Assembly (NCBI GenBank): GCA_030641535.1
Contig: DAOWHG010000070.1
Span: forward strand, 1 to 9,474
Length of the DNA stretch: 9,474 nucleotides
Origin: Mycoplasmatota bacterium
Lineage (GTDB): Bacteria; Bacillota_I; Bacilli_A; Izemoplasmatales; Izemoplasmataceae
Direction of reading: 5' to 3'
Both the position numbers and the translations under genes were made by a program. Numbering within the stretch: the first letter of the stretch is position 1; each line of letters starts with the position of its first letter. A model generated the notes under the pieces. That model was given only the letters and a program-made list of their open reading frames with translations, did no database searches and was not told where the DNA came from. Shown here piece after piece: positions 1-6,110 of this stretch.

Positions 1-1
1 A

Positions 2-889
2 ATGATTTTAAGACAAAAGAAATTAAGACAAATAACAAAATACGAACAGTATTTTATGATAACAATAGGTATTATATTAATGGTATTAGGATTTTTCTAT
101 TTCCTTCTTCCAGCTGATTTAGTTGCTGGAGGAGTAAGTGGACTTGGACTTGCCCTTAATAAACTTTTTGGATATAGACTGTCATACGTTGTTTTAGCGT
201 GTAATATGATGCTTTTAGTACTAGCTTTAATATTTTTAGGTAAGAATGTTTTTATAAAGAGTATTTATGGGTCTATTTTGTTCCCAGTTACGTTATATCT
301 TTTTGAGACTTTTTTACCTCCACTTGAATTAAGTAATGATTATATGCTCACAGTTACTTTTGGAGGATTCTTCATAGGATTTGGATTCGGATTAGTAATT
401 AAATATGGTGGAACAAGTGGTGGAACAGATATTCCAATTAAGATACTTAATAAAAGATTGAAATTACCATTAAGTGTTTCAATATACGCTGTAGATGGAT
501 TTATTATTTTACTAGGAGTAATTGCATTTTATAGTGAATATGGGCTTAATATTGGTCTTTACGCACTTATAACAATGTTTATAAGTGGGAAAGTAGCCGA
601 TATGGTAATTGTTGGTAGTAACTCTAAAAAAGCAGTTCAAATAATTACTGATTTTCCTGATGAAATTAAAGAATCAATTTATAAAGCTGTTTCTAGAGGT
701 GTAACTGAAGTTGAAATAATGGGTGGATATAGTAAATCTAAGAAAACTATGTTAGTCACAGTTATTAAGAGACAAGAATACTATCTAATTAGAAATATAA
801 TTGCTGAAATAGATGAGAATGCATTTGTATATGTAACACCAGCAACAGAGATTCAAGGTGATTTTGAAGAAAGAGAGAGTGATGAATAA
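2..889 (+). CDS. YitT/DUF2179 family multi-pass membrane protein
   Basis: A 295-residue polytopic membrane protein of the YitT family (YitT_membrane plus DUF2179); its transported or sensed substrate is not established. About six hydrophobic segments are visible, near residues 16-36, 40-57, 60-79, 86-104, 116-134 and 160-200 (the last probably two helices). The family glycine motif GGTSGGTD lies at 136-143. The soluble C-terminal DUF2179 domain spans about 207-288 and includes SRGVTEVEIMGGYSK and a typical ending around NAFVYVTPATEIQG. Length matches the usual 280-295 residues. The ATG sits one base from the window edge, so its ribosome binding site cannot be seen and a slightly earlier start is possible, although homologues begin at about this distance before the first helix. 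The stop overlaps the next start by one base (TAATG), suggesting co-translation with the S41 peptidase gene. Family assignment is strong; function is unknown. Confidence 0.9.
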   Translation: MILRQKKLRQITKYEQYFMITIGIILMVLGFFYFLLPADLVAGGVSGLGLALNKLFGYRLSYVVLACNMMLLVLALIFLGKNVFIKSIYGSILFPVTLYLFETFLPPLELSNDYMLTVTFGGFFIGFGFGLVIKYGGTSGGTDIPIKILNKRLKLPLSVSIYAVDGFIILLGVIAFYSEYGLNIGLYALITMFISGKVADMVIVGSNSKKAVQIITDFPDEIKESIYKAVSRGVTEVEIMGGYSKSKKTMLVTVIKRQEYYLIRNIIAEIDENAFVYVTPATEIQGDFEERESDE

Positions 890-2331
890 TGGCTAAGAGA
901 TTTTTAATTCTACTTGCATTTTTAACTACACTTACTGCAAGTTATTTTGTGGGGGTACTGAGTGTAGTAGATCTTAGTATAGATGAAGGAACAGATGAAG
1001 TTACAGATGAAGTATTTCTTGAGGTAATGGATGAGTTAATGAGTAATCATTATTCAACACCGACAAATGAAAGTTTGTTAGAAGGTGCAATTGAAGGAAT
1101 GATTGCTTCTTTGGATGATCCTTTTACATCATATTTTGATTATGAAGAAGCAGCTTCTTACCAACAAAGTTTTGGTGAATCTTATGTTGGAATTGGAGTT
1201 ACTGTTAGTTTTATAGATGAGTTAATAGTTGTTGAATCTGTTAAAGATGATGGTCCTGCTGATACTGCAGGAATTAGAGTGAATGATATTATTGCTGAAG
1301 TAGATTCTATCTCAGCAATTGGTAAGCCTTTCTTTGAAACTGTTGGACTTATAATAGGAGAAGAAGGTACTGATGTAACTATCGGTATTATGAGAAACGG
1401 TGTTGATGAAATCATTAATCTTACAATGACAAGAAGTGTCATTGACAGCGCTACAGTATCCTTTGATTCATTTGTTAGAGGAGAAGATTTAATCGGGTAT
1501 ATTGAAGTAACTACTTTCGGAGATGAAACGGTTGGTTTGTTTATCGATGCAATTAATGATTTAGAAGCACAAGGAATTGATGGATTAATCATTGATTTAA
1601 GAAATAATGGTGGAGGTCATTTATATACTGTTATTAATATGCTAAATCAATTTTTACTGGATAATGATATCCCAATGTTTTCAACAGAATATTATAATGA
1701 TGGAGAATTATTAACTGAAGAGTATTTTTCAAATAGACCTATTTTAAGAGATTATGATATTGTAACTGTCGTTAATCAAAATAGTGCTTCTGCTAGTGAA
1801 GTATTTGCCAGTTCAATGCAAGAACATGGTGATTATGCAGTTGTTGGAGTAACTACTTACGGAAAAGGAACAATGCAAACTGATGTAGATATTACAGCTA
1901 CGATAGAAGATAGTTTACATATAACAATAGGTAAATGGTTCACAACTGATGGTAACTGGGTTCATTATGATGGTGGAACTGATGGAGTTATACCTGACGT
2001 TGTAGTCGAAAAAACACCTGTCGAACTAGCTTATAAAATGTTCTTTATAGGTGATGAAACTGAAATATTATTTGATACAGTAGACGCGAGAGTTGCTAAT
2101 ATCCAATTAGTATTAAATGTTATGGGATACACCGTAAGAACTGACGGATATTTTGACGATACTACTAAACTTGCAATACTTGATATTCAAGAAACAAATG
2201 CCTTAACTGAGACAGGAAATATTGATAGTGATACCTTAATAGTAATAAACTCTGCACTTGATTTATATCAAGATAATTTATTGAATGATACTCAATTAGA
2301 AGCCGCAATAGACTATTTAATAAATGATTAA
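889..2331 (+). CDS. S41 family C-terminal processing peptidase (CtpA/CtpB-like) with PDZ and peptidoglycan-binding domains
   Basis: A 480-residue serine protease of the tail-specific/C-terminal processing family, predicted to face the outside of the membrane. An N-terminal hydrophobic segment (residues 4-27) looks like an uncleaved anchor or signal. An acidic stretch follows, then a short helical region (40-90), a PDZ domain (about 92-182, with GIGV near 101-104), and the S41 catalytic core (about 185-375). The Ser-Lys dyad is visible: S301 in the SASASE motif and K326 in YGKGTMQ, with Q330 four residues later, reproducing the spacing of Bacillus CtpB (S309/K334/Q338) and E. coli Prc. Residues about 398-458 resemble a PG_binding_1 domain, as in Bacillus CtpA/CtpB. 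The protein is strongly acidic and poor in lysine. The ribosome binding site is weak (GA-rich, 871-879) and the start overlaps the previous stop by one base, so coupling is likely. Its substrate is unknown; the paralogue name cannot be chosen from this sequence. Confidence 0.93.
   Translation: MAKRFLILLAFLTTLTASYFVGVLSVVDLSIDEGTDEVTDEVFLEVMDELMSNHYSTPTNESLLEGAIEGMIASLDDPFTSYFDYEEAASYQQSFGESYVGIGVTVSFIDELIVVESVKDDGPADTAGIRVNDIIAEVDSISAIGKPFFETVGLIIGEEGTDVTIGIMRNGVDEIINLTMTRSVIDSATVSFDSFVRGEDLIGYIEVTTFGDETVGLFIDAINDLEAQGIDGLIIDLRNNGGGHLYTVINMLNQFLLDNDIPMFSTEYYNDGELLTEEYFSNRPILRDYDIVTVVNQNSASASEVFASSMQEHGDYAVVGVTTYGKGTMQTDVDITATIEDSLHITIGKWFTTDGNWVHYDGGTDGVIPDVVVEKTPVELAYKMFFIGDETEILFDTVDARVANIQLVLNVMGYTVRTDGYFDDTTKLAILDIQETNALTETGNIDSDTLIVINSALDLYQDNLLNDTQLEAAIDYLIND
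979..1014 (+). repeat. 12-bp tandem repeat coding an acidic TDEV linker
   Basis: Two near-identical 12-mers, ACAGATGAAGTT (991-1002) and ACAGATGAAGTA (1003-1014), follow a degenerate copy ATAGATGAAGGA (979-990). They encode IDEG-TDEV-TDEV just after the membrane anchor of the S41 peptidase. The unit is a multiple of three, so copy-number change would keep the frame and alter only linker length. Confidence 0.75.
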
Positions 2332-3133
2332 CTTATTAGAAATTACTAAAACAAAAGGTAAACGCTATCGACTTATTATCACTAATAACGATGTTGAAGA
2401 AAAACACATAGTTTCTGAAAACATAATTATTAAATATAATTTACTAACTCCTAGAGAACTTAGTCAATATGAGTATAAGACAATTACTAAAGTGAAAATA
2501 GAAGATCTTTTATATGAAAAAGCTTTAGTTTTCATCGACTTTAAAATGAGAACTATTAGTGAAGTTAAAAAGCGTTTAAGAAAAGAAGTTGTAGATGAGG
2601 ATTTGATTAATAAGATAATCATAAAACTAAAAGATAGTAAATACTTAAATGATAACTTTTACGTTGAAACATTTATTAATGAAAAAATCGAATACGACCT
2701 AGTAGGACCAAGACATATTAAAGACAAGCTAATTCAAAAAGGTGTACATTACGATCTAATAGATCAACATCTAATTAAGTATACTGAAAAATATCAGTTT
2801 GATAAAATCAATCAAATAATTAAGATTGAAACAAAATTCAAAATAAAAAAACCTTATAAAAAAGCTTATTTATCTTTAAAACAAAAGCTTGTTTCCAAAG
2901 GTTTCTCATTGAATATTATTGAGTCAGCTCTGATATTAAATAGAGATGAAATAATGTCAATGATTGATGAAGAGCCACTTATTAAAAGAGAACTAGATAA
3001 ACTAGTTAAGAAATATGACTTAACTAAGTATGAAGAAAAAAATAAAGTAATCAAAGCATTACTTAGTAAAGGCTTTGATTATGAACTTATTAAAAAGAGT
3101 GTGAAAGAAGGGACCCTTTATGAAAGTGATTAG
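2324..3133 (+). CDS. recX: RecX family regulatory protein (RecA modulator)
   Basis: A 269-residue RecX homologue, close to the 264 residues of B. subtilis RecX. RecX binds RecA-DNA filaments and modulates recombination in the cytoplasm. The N-terminal ~60 residues form the divergent leader seen in Firmicutes (ITKTKGKRYRLII). Three-helix RecX repeats follow: one from about residue 65, recognisable by ALVFIDFKMRTISEVKKRL, then DSKYLNDNFYVETFINEKI, then GPRHIKDKLIQKGV near 126-139; more degenerate repeats (about 175-205 and 235-262) give the long lysine-rich C-terminus. The start overlaps the peptidase stop by eight bases (ATGATTAA) and no Shine-Dalgarno-like sequence is visible in 2305-2323, so translation probably depends on ribosomes terminating at the upstream gene. 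The 3' end overlaps glgB by 14 bases. The location directly before glycogen genes looks incidental or lineage-specific; no functional link is implied by the sequence. Confidence 0.9.
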   Translation: MINLLEITKTKGKRYRLIITNNDVEEKHIVSENIIIKYNLLTPRELSQYEYKTITKVKIEDLLYEKALVFIDFKMRTISEVKKRLRKEVVDEDLINKIIIKLKDSKYLNDNFYVETFINEKIEYDLVGPRHIKDKLIQKGVHYDLIDQHLIKYTEKYQFDKINQIIKIETKFKIKKPYKKAYLSLKQKLVSKGFSLNIIESALILNRDEIMSMIDEEPLIKRELDKLVKKYDLTKYEEKNKVIKALLSKGFDYELIKKSVKEGTLYESD

Positions 3134-4982
3134 TAAAGAGGAACTATATTTTTTCAATCAAGGGAAGCTGTTTGATGCTTACCGTATTTTTGGTGCGCAT
3201 GTAAAGTATGATAAAGAAGGAGTACTACTTGGTACTCGTTTTACAGTATGGGCACCTCACGCCAAAGAAGTTAGTGTACTAGGAGAATTTAATGATTATC
3301 AAGCTTGGGTTCATAATCTTGAAAAAGTTGATAAATCAGGTGTTTGGAGTATCTTTATTGAATCAGCATTTGAATGGGCAAAATACAAATATGAGATTAA
3401 AACATTTGACGCAAGAACACTTTACAAGAGTGATCCTTTTGCTTTCTTTAGTAGTGAGAGACCAGATACATTATCAAAAGTATATAATTTAGAAGGATAT
3501 GAATGGAATGATTCATTGTATATGAAAAATAGATATACAATAAATCTTTATGAATCACAAATGTCGATGTATGAAGTTCATTTAGGTACATGGATGACTA
3601 AACCTGATGGAACATTTCATAAGTATAATGAAATGGTTGATTTATTAATTCCATATTTACTTGAGAATGGTTTTACTCATGTTGAATTAATGCCAGTAGT
3701 AGAACACCCACTAGATCAATCTTGGGGGTATCAAGGAACTGGATATTATAGCGCAACTTCAAGATATGGAGTTCCTAAAGATTTAATGTATTTTGTTGAT
3801 CAATGTCATAAAAACAATATTGGTGTAGTGCTTGACTGGGTTCCTGGACATATTTGTAGAGATGATCACGGACTATACATGTTTGATGGGGAACCATTAT
3901 ATGAATACGCAGAAGAATGGAAAAGAGAAAACGTTGTTTGGGGAACAGCTAATTTAGATTTAGGAAAAGGAGAAGTTCAAAGTTTCTTAATATCTAATGC
4001 ATTATATTGGATGAAATATTTTCATGTGGATGGCTTCAGAATTGACGCTGTATCAAACATTATTTATTTCTTAGGAGATAGTTCAAATGGACAAAATGAT
4101 GGAGCAGTTGAATTCTTAAAAAGCTTAAGCACACAAATATTTAAAGAATTTAATAACGCATTACTAATTGCCGAAGATTCAACAGCTTATCCAAAAGTAA
4201 CTCATCCAGTAGATCATGGTGGTCTTGGATTTAACTACAAATGGAATATGGGTTGGATGAACGACACATTAGAATATTTTGAGAAGGATTGTGTTTACCG
4301 AAAATATCATCATGATAATATTACATTCGGACTAACTTATGCTTTTTCTGAAAATTATGTTTTACCTTTATCACATGATGAAGTAGTTCACGGAAAACAT
4401 TCATTAGTTGATAAAATGCCAGGTGATTATTGGCAAAAATTCGCAAATTACAGAGCTCTTATGGGATTGTTTTTTACTCATCCAGGAAAGACTTTACTCT
4501 TTATGGGTGGAGAATTTGCTCAAATGCATGAATGGAAAGACAGCACAGAACTTGATTGGAATTTACTAAATTATCCAATTCACAAAGGAGCAAATAGATT
4601 TGTAAGTGATATGAATAAAGTCGTTAAAGCACATAAAGCACTTCATGAGCTTGATCATAGTTCTGATGGTTTCAGCTGGATAGATTCTAATAATAGTAAT
4701 CACTCTATCTTTTCATTTGTTAGACATAGTAAAGATACAAATGATTTCATTATTGTTATATTAAATTTAACACCACTTGTTCATCATGATTTTAGAATAG
4801 GTGCGCCTAAAGCTGGTAAATACTATGAAGTAATAAATAGTGATTATGCAGTTTATGGAGGTTCAGATATGTTTAATGGTGAAGATATCTTCACAGAAGA
4901 AATAGAATATAATGGATTACCTCAGTCAATGAAAATTGTACTGGGTCCTTTATCAATCACTTTATTGAAATGTGGTGAGTAG
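3120..4982 (+). CDS. glgB: 1,4-alpha-glucan branching enzyme (GH13)
   Basis: A 620-residue glycogen branching enzyme. It cleaves alpha-1,4 glucan chains and transfers the fragment to form alpha-1,6 branches. A CBM48 (E-set) domain occupies about residues 20-110 (TRFTVWAPHAKEVSVLGEFN). The GH13 barrel starts near MYEVHLGTW (150-158). Conserved regions are visible: DWVPGH (239-244), DGFRIDAV with nucleophile D309, AEDS with acid/base E352, and LSHDEVVHGK with D420. A C-terminal beta domain begins near 510. It lacks the extra N1 module of the longer E. coli enzyme, matching B. subtilis GlgB (627 aa). The ATG lies inside recX (14-base overlap) and is preceded by GAAGGGA at 3107-3113, an acceptable ribosome binding site, so this gene may be partly independent of coupling. 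The stop abuts the glgC start with no gap. All catalytic residues are intact. Confidence 0.97.
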   Translation: MKVISKEELYFFNQGKLFDAYRIFGAHVKYDKEGVLLGTRFTVWAPHAKEVSVLGEFNDYQAWVHNLEKVDKSGVWSIFIESAFEWAKYKYEIKTFDARTLYKSDPFAFFSSERPDTLSKVYNLEGYEWNDSLYMKNRYTINLYESQMSMYEVHLGTWMTKPDGTFHKYNEMVDLLIPYLLENGFTHVELMPVVEHPLDQSWGYQGTGYYSATSRYGVPKDLMYFVDQCHKNNIGVVLDWVPGHICRDDHGLYMFDGEPLYEYAEEWKRENVVWGTANLDLGKGEVQSFLISNALYWMKYFHVDGFRIDAVSNIIYFLGDSSNGQNDGAVEFLKSLSTQIFKEFNNALLIAEDSTAYPKVTHPVDHGGLGFNYKWNMGWMNDTLEYFEKDCVYRKYHHDNITFGLTYAFSENYVLPLSHDEVVHGKHSLVDKMPGDYWQKFANYRALMGLFFTHPGKTLLFMGGEFAQMHEWKDSTELDWNLLNYPIHKGANRFVSDMNKVVKAHKALHELDHSSDGFSWIDSNNSNHSIFSFVRHSKDTNDFIIVILNLTPLVHHDFRIGAPKAGKYYEVINSDYAVYGGSDMFNGEDIFTEEIEYNGLPQSMKIVLGPLSITLLKCGE

Positions 4983-6110
4983 ATGAAAAAGAGTATTGTA
5001 GCAATGGTACTAGTAGGTGGAAGAGGAAGAAGACTAAAGCGCATTACAAAATCAACCGCAAAACCTGCGGTTAATTTTGGTGGTAAGTACCGTCTTATTG
5101 ATTTTGTTTTAAGCAACTTATCTAATTCTGGAATTTCTACTATTGGACTTATTACTCAATATGAGCCATACCAATTATTAAGCTATATAGAACACGGTAG
5201 TACATGGGATTTAGATGTTAATGAGGGAGGAATTTCTTTCTTAACTCCTTATACTTCGATTAGTGGAGAATTATGGCAAAAAGGTACTGCTCACGCTATA
5301 AATCAACATTTTAGATTTATTGATTTATACAATCCTGAATATGTTTTAATCTTATCAGGAGATCATATATATAAGATGGATTATAATCCTATGATTGAAC
5401 ATCATATTCAAAATAAGTCAGACATAACTATTGCGACTTTTAAAGTGGATAACGATCCTTCAAGATTTGGAATACTTGAAATGGACGATGCTAGTAGAAT
5501 TATAAGTTTTGAAGAAAAACCTGAAAATCCAAAATCGGATTTAGCTTCAATGGGAATTTATGTTTTTAATAAAAAAGTCTTAAAAGAATTACTTGATAAT
5601 AGTGATGAAAATTTCGACTTTGGGAAAGATATTATTCCTTTAGGATTAAGAGAAAAATTAAATGTTTTTGCTTATAAGTTCCCAGGATATTTTAGAGACG
5701 TTGGGACAGTAAATAGTCTTTACAGAGCTAATATGGAATTATTAGATAGTCCTCAATATCTAAAACTTCAGGATTATGCTGATTTCCCGATATTTACTAA
5801 ATCAGTGAATTTACCTCCTCATCATATTATTCATAGTGAGAAAGTAATAAATTCACTTATTAGTGATGGATGCTTAATATTTGGACAAATCATTCATTCG
5901 ATTTTAAGTAGTGGAGTAGTAGTAAAAGAAGATACCATTATTAAAGATACAATTATTCATCCAAATGTAAAAATTGGTGAGAATTGTTATATTGAAAAAG
6001 CAATAATTGTTGAAGGATCAGTAATACTCTCTGGAACAACATTGAAGTTTGATGAAGTAACTGTTGTAGATAATGAGTATTTATGGAAATTAGGTGAAAA
6101 CAATGAATAG
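4983..6110 (+). CDS. glgC: Glucose-1-phosphate adenylyltransferase, catalytic subunit
   Basis: A 375-residue ADP-glucose pyrophosphorylase (ATP + glucose-1-phosphate to ADP-glucose + PPi), the committing step of glycogen synthesis. The nucleotidyltransferase domain covers about 5-255: signature loop GGRGRRL (12-18), AKPAV with K27, GTAHAI, SGDHIY with metal-binding D127, FEEKP with sugar-phosphate-binding K179, and FRDVGT with D239. A left-handed beta-helix follows at about 285-360. Length and order match B. subtilis GlgC (380 aa). In the signature loop the usual Ser/Thr before the final Arg-Leu is Arg16, a departure from the GGxG(S/T)RL form seen in E. coli and Bacillus. The start directly follows the glgB stop, with GGTGAG (4974-4979) as a closely spaced ribosome binding site. 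The 3' end overlaps the glgD-glgA fusion by eight bases. In Bacillus, GlgC works as a heteromer with GlgD, here supplied by the next gene. Confidence 0.96.
   Translation: MKKSIVAMVLVGGRGRRLKRITKSTAKPAVNFGGKYRLIDFVLSNLSNSGISTIGLITQYEPYQLLSYIEHGSTWDLDVNEGGISFLTPYTSISGELWQKGTAHAINQHFRFIDLYNPEYVLILSGDHIYKMDYNPMIEHHIQNKSDITIATFKVDNDPSRFGILEMDDASRIISFEEKPENPKSDLASMGIYVFNKKVLKELLDNSDENFDFGKDIIPLGLREKLNVFAYKFPGYFRDVGTVNSLYRANMELLDSPQYLKLQDYADFPIFTKSVNLPPHHIIHSEKVINSLISDGCLIFGQIIHSILSSGVVVKEDTIIKDTIIHPNVKIGENCYIEKAIIVEGSVILSGTTLKFDEVTVVDNEYLWKLGENNE
6092..6097 (+). promoter_or_regulatory. Ribosome binding site that sets the start of the glgD-glgA fusion
   Basis: AGGTGA lies five bases before ATG 6103. 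A possible earlier GTG start at 6094 falls inside this motif and has no Shine-Dalgarno match of its own upstream, so 6103 is the better start. This removes three residues from the longest reading. Confidence 0.75.

Noticed and set aside
1182..1592. 136-residue minus-strand ORF inside the S41 peptidase gene
   Set aside because: It is antisense to the PDZ/catalytic region of a clearly real gene, is Ser/Thr/Pro/Ile-rich as expected from reverse-reading Asp/Glu/Asn-rich codons, and has no recognisable domain.
2866..3054. 62-residue minus-strand ORF inside recX
   Set aside because: It is a low-complexity Ser/Leu/Ile shadow of RecX codons with no family resemblance.
3292..3492. 66-residue plus-strand ORF in another frame inside glgB
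   Set aside because: It lies fully within the CBM48 coding region of glgB, and its product resembles no known family.
4922..5116. 64-residue minus-strand ORF across the glgB/glgC junction
   Set aside because: It is an antisense shadow of two well-supported coding sequences, with no own signals seen.
6094..6102. GTG at 6094 as the start of the glgD-glgA fusion
   Set aside because: The GTG lies within the AGGTGA ribosome binding site that serves ATG 6103, and nothing resembling a Shine-Dalgarno sequence precedes it.
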